A stretch of DNA of 64,000 nt. It comes from Strigamia acuminata. Lineage: Eukaryota > Arthropoda > Chilopoda > Geophilomorpha > Linotaeniidae. The position numbers and the translations under genes are program-made. The stretch spans positions 1,674,001 to 1,738,000 of the forward strand of contig OX442319.1 in assembly GCA_949358305.1 (NCBI GenBank), given 5' to 3'. The notes beneath the pieces were generated by a model. It searched no databases and had not been told where the DNA came from. It saw only the letters and a list, made by a program, of their open reading frames with translations. This document shows positions 25,259 to 34,410 of the stretch, in pieces. The first letter of the stretch is position 1. Each line of letters starts with the position of its first letter.

Positions 25259-25615
25259 GATAGCTCTTGTGTATTTTCTTTCTTCAATAACACGCCTCTT
25301 ATTACACTTGTTCTAGATCTTAAAGATAAGATAATATTAATAATCAAGTAATACTTGATAGGACTATAAATAGAAGCAGAAACTTTCCATTGGATTCATA
25401 AAAGACACTCACTTGTATGGTGTGGAAATATTAAAAATTAAAATTAGGAAAACAACAAAACTCAAAACTTAGAAATCAATAAGGAACACATCCAGGATCC
25501 AGCCACACACGGTAGGAATATAAGTTAGGCATCTCCAATCCTCACTCTCCTCCCAATTAACCAATCACTTCGATTTTTACCAACAGATGGCTCAAAATCT
25601 CGCCGGAAATCAAAG
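25259..25615. other. Upstream flank of CRYM, left flank of the retrotransposon
   Basis: Holds the 5' leader and promoter of CRYM, cut off from further upstream sequence by the retrotransposon inserted at 25616. Ends in AAAG, the left target-site duplicate. Confidence 0.5.
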
Positions 25616-25878
25616 TGTAAACTATTACTAGCTGACTCCAAATAAACAAAATGGCGGACCCGCTGGTCCGCGACGCACACACTAGCTTGTTAAATTCAAA
25701 GTGATCTTTATTACAAATTATTACATTTAAATATGAGACTGGTCAGCCCTGATTGGCTGACCACAAGGAACAGCCCCCAATTGGCTGTCTACCCCCAAAA
25801 CGTCTATCGGACATATTTGCGTATGTCCGCCCGCCCTCTGGCGACCGTTGTCGCCTGTCGAAACCCCAAAACTCCACA
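25616..25878 (-). repeat. 3' LTR of the Ty3/gypsy element
   Basis: 263 bp, identical to 30800-31062 except for one base. In element orientation it begins TGTGGAGTTTTGGGG and ends in GTAATAGTTTACA. Confidence 0.95.
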
Positions 25879-25891
25879 CTCGGTCATCCGA

Positions 25892-28800
25892 CTAAATGTC
25901 GGCGCCCCCGCCGACACCTGTTAACTCGTCTTCGGCTCCCGATGCTGCGTCGTCCTCGAATGTCCACTTCTTCATCTGGTCGATTGGTGCGGTCGTTTTG
26001 TATCGAGGCGGGTTTTCAAGACTCGTAACCTCGTACACCGTGCTCGAAATCCGCCGACTTACTCGCAAAGGTCCCCGGTACAGATTACTGAGTTTTCCCG
26101 CTTTGCCTTGTATTGCGATCGCTTTCCTTCGTACGACGACCACATCTCCGACCTCGTATGTCCGACTTGGTCCTCGATGTCTATCGAACGCCTTTTTCTG
26201 CTTGATCTGGTTTTCTGTAAGTGTTTCGTACGCTTCGTTCCTTACGTCCTCGATTTCCGTCTCGTTTTCATCGTTTTCCTCGACTACTATCGCTGATAAT
26301 CTTGGCTCGATGATCGTCCTCGGCTGGAATCCATACAACACCTCCAATGGTGTTTTCTTGGTCGATTGGTTGATTCTTGAGTTGATCGCGATTTCAACCT
26401 TGTCAATCCCTTTGCTCCAATCGCTCCCGTCGTCCTTCGTCGTTTGGCTCGCCAACATTGGAACTATCGTTCGGTTCATCCTTTCCACTTGTCCGTTCGC
26501 TCTCGGATTTTCTGTCGAAGTCAGCACGTGTCGAATCTCGAGTTCCGTGCACATCTCTGCAAATAATGCGTTGGTGAACGCAGTTCCTCGATCTGTAATA
26601 ATCCGCGTCGGGATCCACATTCGTGCACACAGCTTCCGAATCTCTTTGCACGTAGTCGTTGCGTTCGTTGATTTCACTGGCATCAGAAAGACCAATTTCG
26701 AAAAATTGCATACCGCCACCAGAATGTGTCGATACCCAATGCCGCTCTTCGGAAAGGGGCCCACATGATCCAGGTGAACAGTGTGGAATGGCACCCTTTG
26801 TCTCTCGATAATATTCAACTCGCCGGCCCGTTTTCCTCCTGGTTCCTTCCTCATCAAACACTCGACACACGTTCCTACGGCTGCCTTTACGTAACTTCGC
26901 ATCCTGGGGAACCAAAACCTCTTCCGAATCGCCTCAATTGTTGCGTCGACTCCTGGATGCGCGTGTCCAATATGTACTTCGTTCGTGATCTGTCTCCGCA
27001 TCATCTTGGGCAAATACAATACATCCCTTCGCCGTCCATTTGCCGTCAATTCGAAATAAACGTGTCCCTTCTTGATTCTGTATCCTCGGCTCTTGTGCTG
27101 CATTCGTTCGTTCAATAAACTTTTATCTTCTATCAACAGCGCGTCCTTCAACTCTTTACACTCGGGATCGCTTTCCTGCGCAGCCACGAGCCAGTCGCCT
27201 TCTGTAAATTTAATTTGGTTAACTTTGAACCGTCGTTCCATCTCCGTTTCCTCGCCGCTCGCTGGTTCCGCGTTCCTACTCAGGGCGTCGACGTGGCCCA
27301 TGAGTAATCCTGGTCGATGTATTGCTTTGAAATTATATTCCGAAAGCGCCAACACCCATCTCCCGATTCGTGGCGTCAACTCCCGTTTCTTCAACCCGTA
27401 CCGTACCGCCTCGCAATCTGTCACCACCGTAAACTCTGAGCCGTACAAATACATCCGAAATTTCAATACTGCCCAAACTACCGCCATCAACTCGAGCTCC
27501 GTTGAATGATATCGCTTCTCGCATTCGGTCGTCGTTCTACTCGCGTAGATAATCGGGTGCAGATCGTTTCCTTCGCCTCGCTGCATCAACACTGCTCCGA
27601 TCCCGTCTTGTGATGCGTCCGTATGCACCTCGCACGGTCGTGTGTTATCGTAGATCTTCAACACGGGCTCCGCAATCAATTCTCCAATTAACCCCTGAAA
27701 CGCCGCTTCACACTCAGTCGTCCACACAAACGTTTCGTTCTTGCGAGTTAATTTCGTCAGCGCTCTCGTTTTTGTCGCATATCCTGCGATGAATCGTCGG
27801 AAATACCCACACAATCCCAAAAAGCTCCTTACGCCTCGTACGTCTTTTGGCTTCGCAAAATTCTTGATCGCGCTTGTCTTCTCGAATCCTGGTCGCAGGC
27901 CGTCTTTCGTCAGTCGTAGCCCGAGAAACTGTACTTCTTCGCAGAGGAAGTGGCACTTGCTCAACTTCAACGTGAGCTTCGATCTTCTCACCTCGATTAA
28001 GATCTTTCGCATCTTCTCGATTAACTCCGCGTTCGTTTTCGCACCCGATAGAAGATCGTCCATATATCTGCGCAGTACTTCGTATGGCAAATGTCCGAAC
28101 GCCAACTCCATCACTCGATTGAAAACAAACGGCGCGTTTATCAACCCAAACGGCATCCGTACAAACTGGTATTTGCCGTTCATTGTCGAAAATGCTGTCT
28201 TCTCTTGCGCTCCGGCCGTTAATTCGATCTGGTAGTAACCCGACGCCAAGTCGAACACTAGGAAGACTCGCCATTCGTGCGTCCCGTCGAGTAACTCATC
28301 CATCCTGGGGCACGGAAAGTGTTCCTTCACCGTTATTTCGTTGAGCGACCTGAAATCAATACAAATTCTCCATTCGTCAGTTTTCTTGCGCACCATCACG
28401 ATCGGACTGTTGAATGGACTCTTTGATCGCGTCACGAATCCTGCTCCTTCCAACTCGGCGACCATTTTGTCGATTTCTTTCTGTTGCGCCGCCGAATACT
28501 GGTATCGCCGCAAATTCGTTGGCCTTGTCGTTGTAACTTCGATTTCCATCTTGAGATCTGGGAAACATCCGACCTCCTCCAAACTCGTAGCGAAGCAGTC
28601 TCGAAATTCGTCGTTGATCATCGTCAGCACAATTTCCGTCTCTTCTGGCGTCACCGATTTGCCCAAATTAATTTCGTCGGCCGTTATTCGCATCCTCGGA
28701 CTCGCCTCGGTCGTCGCGACTTTCTTGACTTGTACTTGGTGCAACGACGGTTCTTCTTCGGTGATTTCAACGTGTCCAAGCTTTCGACCTCGTGTGACTC

Positions 28801-30610
28801 GTACTTCTTCCGGTCCATCGTTGATTATTGGCATTATTGCCCGCTCGTTCTTTACTTCGATCAAGCCTTCCGGTACTTCTAATCGATCCGTCACCGCGCG
28901 TTCGTTTTCTACGTAAAACAACCCGTCTGATTGATTCTTCGCTCGTACCGTCACCAAACTTATCGAGTGGGCTGGCACCACTTTGTTCTCGTCGATCACG
29001 AGCGCTCGCGGCTTTGCTGCAGTGATTTTCGGCTTGATTCTGGTAATTCCTGCTTCGTCTTGCATCCCTTCCCTCGGTCTGAACGTTACGTATCCTCCAT
29101 CGGACTGCATCGTGATCGCTGGGTGTTTCAAGAATGGCTTCCCTATCCAGACTTCCGTCGGCATCCTGGCGTCGTCGACCACGTAGAACTCGACATCCGC
29201 CAATTTCACGTTTGCGCTTTCTACATCACATCTCGTTCGCCCGCGGTAGCGACTTGCGTCTTGATTAAATCCCTCGATCACGAATTCGTAGTCCGGCTCC
29301 TCGATTTTCGTACGTTTCGCAAACGTCTTACTAATTAGACACACGGCGCTTTGCGTATCGATTCCCGCGCTGCATTTCTTTCCATCGACCCACATCATGG
29401 TCTCGAATTCTGGCTGCATCTCCTCGGCTTCGATCTTGTAAATCTTCTTCGTCTTAACGTCCAACTTGTCCTTTGATGGCTGCTTCCGCTCTTTCTTTGG
29501 CTCTGGGCACGTGTTCGCCATGTGCCCAAATCCGCTACAATTAAAACATTTTGTCCCGTTTGGGCACGCGTTCGATAAATGCCCCGACTCGTGACATTTA
29601 AAACACTTCAACTCGTTTGGACAGTCCTCCTTTCGGTGCCCCTTCTCGCCGCATTTGTAACACTTGATCATCGCGTTCCCGGTTGGCTTCGCTGTAGATG
29701 TCTTCACTTTTGTTTCGACGATCGCGACTTTGGTCCGCGCTTCCACGCTTCGCATCGTTCGGACGATTTCGGTGATATGTTGGTACTGGAGAAAATACAT
29801 TGGCGCCGTGGCGGTCTTGAGTTTTAGCCCGTCTAACAAATATTCCTGTGCGTCCCCGATCGTCATTCCCAACTTTTCGCACGTGGCCCATTTCCGTCGT
29901 AAATAGGTTTCGGCCGTCTCGTCGTTCTTCTGCGGTGCCCGAATCAACCTTTCTTTCTCGTCGTATGTTAGTCGTTGATCCGGAAAATTCTTCTTCAACT
30001 CGGCCTCCCACGCGTCAAATTTCCGTATCGTCGTTCCGGAATTTTCGTGCCATACCTTCGCCGGACCATCCAACGCCGCCGCCGCCGTCGTTACTTTGGT
30101 TGCGTTCGTCCACTTGTATTCTTTCGCGTATTCGTGAACGTCCGCTAACCACTGCGTCGTTGTCCGCAACTCGTTCTGGTCTCCCGAAAATCGTGGCAGT
30201 TTCGGCGCGTTTTTCACTTCCTTCGGCTCTTTTGGCGCCTCTGGTTTCGTCTGCATCGCTAGCATCGTCGCCATCATTTGCTTCATCATCTCTTGTACTT
30301 GATCCGCACTAAATCCGCCGTTCGTCATCGCTTGTACCGGTGGGTTTTCTTCTATCTCCGGATCGTTGTCTTCTACTTTCTCTTCGTCTTTCTCTTCTTC
30401 TTCTTCGTCGTCTTCTTCGTCTACGATCCCTAGTTCCGTAGCTACAGCTGCTCGTAATGCGGTCAACATTTTGCATTTTATCCTCGGCGATGCAATGTTC
30501 CGCTCTGCTAATAGTGGTTTCAGATCTTTTACTCTTAACATCTCCCACTCAACTCCGCTTGGAAATTCTCCACGCTCGATCTTCTCTACGACTGCTTTGA
30601 TCTCGGCCAT
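25892..30610 (-). CDS. Gag-Pol polyprotein of the Ty3/gypsy element
   Basis: One frame of 1572 residues. The N-terminus has a SAP-like helix pair (LRVKDLKPLLAERNI, residues about 25-55), then a highly acidic stretch. The gag core follows, then three CCHC zinc knuckles (about residues 315-365; CYKCGEKGHRKEDC is the first). The aspartic protease has GIDTQSAVCLI near 417, where families usually read DTGA. Reverse transcriptase follows (about 690-860), with CIDFRSLN, MPFGLINAP and the catalytic YMDD. RNase H (TDASQDGIGAVL, near 997) comes next. Integrase has an HHCC zinc site near 1212, a DDE core (HLDHVGPF, ITDRGTAF, NGQVERMN) and a GPY/F-like C-terminus. Domain order RT-RNase H-IN defines Ty3/gypsy. 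Fusion of gag and pol without a frameshift, and lack of env, are typical of some lineages. The start ATG at 30610 is the first in frame. Confidence 0.96.
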   Translation of the reverse strand: MAEIKAVVEKIERGEFPSGVEWEMLRVKDLKPLLAERNIASPRIKCKMLTALRAAVATELGIVDEEDDEEEEEKDEEKVEDNDPEIEENPPVQAMTNGGFSADQVQEMMKQMMATMLAMQTKPEAPKEPKEVKNAPKLPRFSGDQNELRTTTQWLADVHEYAKEYKWTNATKVTTAAAALDGPAKVWHENSGTTIRKFDAWEAELKKNFPDQRLTYDEKERLIRAPQKNDETAETYLRRKWATCEKLGMTIGDAQEYLLDGLKLKTATAPMYFLQYQHITEIVRTMRSVEARTKVAIVETKVKTSTAKPTGNAMIKCYKCGEKGHRKEDCPNELKCFKCHESGHLSNACPNGTKCFNCSGFGHMANTCPEPKKERKQPSKDKLDVKTKKIYKIEAEEMQPEFETMMWVDGKKCSAGIDTQSAVCLISKTFAKRTKIEEPDYEFVIEGFNQDASRYRGRTRCDVESANVKLADVEFYVVDDARMPTEVWIGKPFLKHPAITMQSDGGYVTFRPREGMQDEAGITRIKPKITAAKPRALVIDENKVVPAHSISLVTVRAKNQSDGLFYVENERAVTDRLEVPEGLIEVKNERAIMPIINDGPEEVRVTRGRKLGHVEITEEEPSLHQVQVKKVATTEASPRMRITADEINLGKSVTPEETEIVLTMINDEFRDCFATSLEEVGCFPDLKMEIEVTTTRPTNLRRYQYSAAQQKEIDKMVAELEGAGFVTRSKSPFNSPIVMVRKKTDEWRICIDFRSLNEITVKEHFPCPRMDELLDGTHEWRVFLVFDLASGYYQIELTAGAQEKTAFSTMNGKYQFVRMPFGLINAPFVFNRVMELAFGHLPYEVLRRYMDDLLSGAKTNAELIEKMRKILIEVRRSKLTLKLSKCHFLCEEVQFLGLRLTKDGLRPGFEKTSAIKNFAKPKDVRGVRSFLGLCGYFRRFIAGYATKTRALTKLTRKNETFVWTTECEAAFQGLIGELIAEPVLKIYDNTRPCEVHTDASQDGIGAVLMQRGEGNDLHPIIYASRTTTECEKRYHSTELELMAVVWAVLKFRMYLYGSEFTVVTDCEAVRYGLKKRELTPRIGRWVLALSEYNFKAIHRPGLLMGHVDALSRNAEPASGEETEMERRFKVNQIKFTEGDWLVAAQESDPECKELKDALLIEDKSLLNERMQHKSRGYRIKKGHVYFELTANGRRRDVLYLPKMMRRQITNEVHIGHAHPGVDATIEAIRKRFWFPRMRSYVKAAVGTCVECLMRKEPGGKRAGELNIIERQRVPFHTVHLDHVGPFPKSGIGYRHILVAVCNFSKLVFLMPVKSTNATTTCKEIRKLCARMWIPTRIITDRGTAFTNALFAEMCTELEIRHVLTSTENPRANGQVERMNRTIVPMLASQTTKDDGSDWSKGIDKVEIAINSRINQSTKKTPLEVLYGFQPRTIIEPRLSAIVVEENDENETEIEDVRNEAYETLTENQIKQKKAFDRHRGPSRTYEVGDVVVVRRKAIAIQGKAGKLSNLYRGPLRVSRRISSTVYEVTSLENPPRYKTTAPIDQMKKWTFEDDAASGAEDELTGVGGGADI

Positions 30611-30799
30611 TTCTTCTTCGTAATTCGGCTAACCCTCGTAACACGTGTTTATCCCAGCGAATCGTCTCTTGATTCCCGAACCGTCCACGCGCTATTTGCT
30701 ACCCGAATTTCGCTTCTGCCGCCGAAAACAATCGCCTTCTACTTTCGTCTACTTTCGTCTACTTTATCGTCGCATCGAATTCGTCTGTCCCACTTCTGA

Positions 30800-31062
30800 T
30801 GTAAACTATTACTAGCTGACTCCAAATAAACAAAATGGCGGACCCGCTGGTCCGCGACGCACACACTAGCTTGTTAAATTCAAAGTGATCTTTATTACAA
30901 ATTATTACATTTAAATATGAGACTGGTCAGCCCTGATTGGCTGACCACAAGGAACAGCCCCCAATTGGCTGTCTACCCCCAAAACGTCTATCGGACATAT
31001 TCGCGTATGTCCGCCCGCCCTCTGGCGACCGTTGTCGCCTGTCGAAACCCCAAAACTCCACA
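30800..31062 (-). repeat. 5' LTR of the Ty3/gypsy element
   Basis: 263 bp. It would carry the element's promoter and is one substitution away from the other LTR. Confidence 0.95.
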
Positions 31063-31117
31063 AAAGTTTGGTTGATTTTTATCGCTGTGCTTTGGTTGCA
31101 ACATGCTCACTGTTGTG

Positions 31118-31425
31118 CAAAATCCTTTTTACAAAATCCTTTTTACAAAATCCTTTTTACAAAATCCTTTTTACAAAATCCTTTTTACAAAATCCTTTTT
31201 ACAAAATCCTTTTTACAAAATCCTTTTTACAAAATCCTTTTTACAAAATCCTTTTTACAAAATCCTTTTTACAAAATCCTTTTTACAAAATCCTTTTTAC
31301 AAAATCCTTTTTACAAAATCCTTTTTACAAAATCCTTTTTACAAAATCCTTTTTACAAAATCCTTTTTACAAAATCCTTTTTACAAAATCCTTTTTACAA
31401 AATCCTTTTTATAAAATACTTTTTG
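31118..31425. repeat. 14-nt minisatellite
   Basis: Twenty-one almost perfect copies of ACAAAATCCTTTTT, then one or two decayed copies (ATAAAATACTTTTT). The period is 14, so all three frames stay open and produce long repetitive pseudo-proteins that are not genes. It starts about 55 bp from the retrotransposon's 5' LTR. Confidence 0.95.
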
Positions 31426-31749
31426 AAAATACATTTAAAAAGTAGAAATTTGAAAAAAGTTTGATATTTTTATTAGTTTTTGAAAAAACAGAAATAGCAA
31501 AAATTAGATATAAAAAAATTAAAATAAAAAAGTAATGTCAGTACATTATGATATTACGTAAAAAAAAAAATTATTTTAAAAGAATATTTTGTATTTTTTT
31601 TTTAAAGTACTAATTTGCACAACACTAACGTGCTGTATGCTAAGAAGTAAGATTTTGAAAACTTGAATTAAACAACTAAAGTTAAGATTTTTTAAGTACC
31701 GGTATGTACTTTTCTTTGTTAAATCACTCTTTTGCTTGAATATTTTTTT
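31426..31749. other. AT-rich stretch beyond the minisatellite
   Basis: Low-complexity AT-rich sequence, with nothing I can assign. Confidence 0.4.
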
Positions 31750-32056
31750 CTTGCGGGACCCGCTGATTAAAACGCGCCCTTTCGAATATGCGGTTGAAAA
31801 GTCGAATGGTTCGGGAAAAGGAGTGTTGTGCGCCATAGTCGTCATTGTAGCAAGAATTTCACAAATAATTTGAGTTATTTAAGTCGGTTTAACCGCTGCC
31901 ACCATGTGTTATCAGGAATGAATAAATGAATGACTGATCAGTTCCATAGTTAACTAACAAGTGTTTATTCAAGTGAAAATAAATAACATACATATGACTG
32001 GTCAGTACCAGCTGACCAATCAGGACACGTCGTACGTATGTACGAAGTACGTAACA
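31750..32056 (-). mobile_element. 5' end of a second LTR retroelement (LTR, PBS, gag start)
   Basis: In minus orientation a 152-bp LTR-like unit (32056-31905) begins TGTTACGTAC and ends ATAACACA. It is followed at once by TGGTGGCAGCGG (31904-31893), which has the form of a primer-binding site (TGG start, complementary to a tRNA CCA end). About 50 bp further a start codon at 31845 opens a frame with MAHNTPFPEPFDFST, which resembles the N-terminus of gypsy-type Gag. That frame soon decays into AT-rich sequence. The LTR also shares a GACTGGTCAG motif with the intact element's LTR. No second LTR or pol is seen, so this is a truncated copy. Confidence 0.6.
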
Positions 32057-32059
32057 CTA

Positions 32060-32285
32060 GCCAATTACACAGAATTACACCCTTCTCATCTGGGTTCATA
32101 AACCCCTGGTTAGGTTCAAAGTGCTCTTCACATAATTTTAATTTACCAGATATTGTTTTCAAGTCTTTTTTATCAAGATCTAATCTGCGTGAGTTTACAG
32201 AGTATAATCCATTTTTTGCAACTCTCTGGATCTTTGGGAAATTGAAAAAATGATAATTTGGGATTTTTACCCCGTGTGTTATCAC
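32060..32285 (-). pseudogene. THAP-like domain fragment
   Basis: The minus strand reads NYHFFNFPK, then KLCEEHFEP and later NPDEKGVIL. This matches the spacing and wording of the middle and end of a THAP zinc finger (YHFFxFPK ... CxEHFxP). The first CxxC pair is not visible and the frame runs into the adjacent LTR, so it is a broken fragment. It may be from a host THAP gene or from a P-element-like transposase, both of which carry THAP domains. Confidence 0.55.
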
Positions 32286-32589
32286 AATTTATCCCTTCAC
32301 ACCGAAGTGTAGAGACAGTAGTAGTAATCGTCGTCATTGTAAATGAAAGATATGAGAACTAAGTGTTTCATTTCTTTATATACATATATTTTTTAGACGC
32401 CGTACATCTGTAATGCATGGACGCATTACACATTAGACATCTAAACCCCTTCTACTCAAAATTTAACTCGTTGCAAATGCGCGATATAGACGCCAAACTC
32501 GCAAAAACTCAGTGTAGATGTAAAAAAAAAATGGATTATTCGATCATTCGATCCTTCGATTCTTCGATATTTTTATTTTCTGCGGCGTA

Positions 32590-33080
32590 GTGGAGTGTTT
32601 GGACGGACGCCACGTGGTCGGGGGAAAGCTATGGGATGCTGGACACAACACAAACGATAAAAGATACTTCCAAAATACACAAGAGACACAAGTTTAGTGT
32701 ATAGTAAGCTTTATTATGTCTAAGGGTATGATGTGGTATCTCCCAGTGCTGTCGTAGCGTTCATGAGAACGCGAGACGGACGTGGCTTACACGGATGCTC
32801 AGGTCCCGGTGGGCGCCACGCCGATCGTCGGGTTTGTCTTCATATTCAGCGTGGAGGAGCGATCACAGAAGCGACCGTTCGTCACGCTGGCTATTCGAGA
32901 ACTACTTAGGCCTCTGCGGGGGCCCACCACTTCCGGAAGAGCACTTCTGGGTCCCAATTGGCCAAAGCAAACGGCCCGCAGCTCTATCTGGTTGCTGGGG
33001 ACCGCCTTGCGCGAGAGCTGTGGAGTGCCGTGTGTTGCAGGTAAGTGAAACAGCCTGCGTGGGCAGCTGGTCACAGTGCG
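32590..33080. repeat. Dispersed repeat R2, copy B
   Basis: Same family and orientation as 24067-24680, with conserved blocks GAGACACAAGTTTA, GCTTTATTAT, GGTATGATG, GCTCAGGTCCCGGTGGG, GGGCCCACCACTTCC and GCAGCTGGTCACA. It is GC-richer than its surroundings. The plus-strand frames seen in it are not shared between copies, so I do not call a protein. Confidence 0.65.
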
Positions 33081-33168
33081 ATAGAGGTCACGCCGGAAGT
33101 CCTTCTGTCCCAAGTCTAAGGATTGTCGCATCTCTGTATTTTTATAATCTGTGTGCTAGGCTGCTGTT

Positions 33169-34410
33169 ATACAGGGTGAACCAAAGGTCTATTCCCCTCA
33201 AATATTTCCTCAGCAATTGCATCTAGGCCAACTTTGATGAAGCGATCGTATAGGAAGTTGGGTGAGAGCAATCCAATAATGTCATCAAATTTGACCGTGA
33301 AGACCATTTTCAAGGTCATTCACTTGCTAACTTCTAAACCAATCAAGTTAGAGCAAAAAAGTTAATTACAAAGTTGTAGAGCACCATCAAATTAGTACTA
33401 TCCAACTTATCTTACTTGTTAGTTACCTTAAGTTAAATGTTTTCCTTTTAAAAAGGAGACAAATCAGTTGACATAAAGCCAGCCATTATGACAAAACTTA
33501 AATTTCTATCACAAAAATACTGAATTACTTAAATAAACGTATTCAAATGTGCATCATTATGCAAGTAAACAAGAAAAACCACTGCCTTTTTTTAATGTTT
33601 CAATAATTATTTTATTACAAGATTAATCCTTGGCTATATGGATTTATGGACAAGCTTTTTCTTGAAGAGGAAAATTTTTTTTCTTACTAATTTTTTTGCT
33701 GAAAATTTGTGACTTTGTTTATCTGATAATATAGTAAATCTCAGGCGAAATTTGTAATATTTCATCATTTATTTAATTAAATATTCGACTTGGAAATTTT
33801 CTGCCCCTTAAAACTCCATCATAACTTTTAAGCTGGCTTTGCTGTATTTGTAAATAGCGCTTCAGTGAACAGCTTTTCGCATTTACCAGTAGTGATAAAA
33901 ACCACCTCCAGATGGCTCAAATCTATTTATTTTTATTGTTTAGGCATTATGCCCTCAATAAAATTAGTTCCCAACTAAAAACAAACTAAATGGCGCTTTA
34001 ACCAATCGACTTAAAAATTGTCCATAAATCCGTAATGGCTTAAACCAGAAAGGCACATTTTATCCTTATGCCTCCGAGGATTAAAAAATTTCACTTTAGC
34101 AATTTTTTTTCTGATTTGTCTCCTTTTTAAAAAGAAAATATTTAACTTAAGGTAACTAACTTGTAAGATAAGTTGGATAGTACTAATTTGATGGTGCTCT
34201 ACAACTTTGTAATTGACTTTTTTTGCTCTAACCTGATTGGTTTAGAAGTTAGCAAGTGAATGACCTTGAAAATGGCCTTCAAGGTCAAATTTGATGACAT
34301 CATTGGATTGCTCTCACCCAACTTCCTATATGATCGCTTCATCAAAGTTGGCCTAGATGCAATTGCTGAGGAAATATTTGAGGGGAATAGACTTTTGGTT
34401 CACCCTGTAT
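33169..34410. mobile_element. DNA element with 300-bp terminal inverted repeats
   Basis: The left arm 33169-33468 is repeated in inverted orientation at 34111-34410 with only scattered differences. The outermost bases are ATACAGGGTGAACC and GGTTCACCCTGTAT. The 642-bp core has further inverted matches (GGATTTATGGACAA near 33639 against TTGTCCATAAATCC near 34018), so the true foldback is longer and patchy. No transposase frame is present. It is a non-autonomous foldback-type transposon, and the RNA of either strand would form a long hairpin. Confidence 0.9.

Larger units (their letters stand above)
25616..31062 (-). mobile_element. Full-length Ty3/gypsy LTR retrotransposon
   Basis: A 5447-bp element in minus orientation. 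Its two 263-bp LTRs (25616-25878 and 30800-31062) read TG...CA and differ at one position that I can see (T versus C inside CGGACATATTYGCG). Target-site duplicates AAAG flank it at 25612-25615 and 31063-31066. The interior holds a single uninterrupted gag-pol frame that ends 13 bp before the 3' LTR. No envelope frame is present. The near-identical LTRs and intact frame mean a recent insertion, possibly still active. The leader after the 5' LTR (from 30799 downward) starts TCAGAAGTGGGACAG; I cannot assign its primer tRNA. A clean polypurine tract before the 3' LTR is not obvious. Confidence 0.97.

Noticed and set aside
25896-30623. Many plus-strand frames of 60-290 codons across the retrotransposon
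   Set aside because: They are antisense shadows of the 1572-codon gag-pol frame, without recognisable domains.
30937-31464. Long plus-strand frames of repeating QNPFYKILFTKSFL
   Set aside because: They are translations of a 14-nt minisatellite, open in all frames, and begin inside an LTR.
32782-33226. Plus- and minus-strand frames of 88-143 codons in repeat R2
   Set aside because: Not preserved in the other R2 copy at 24.1-24.7 kb, so not under coding constraint.
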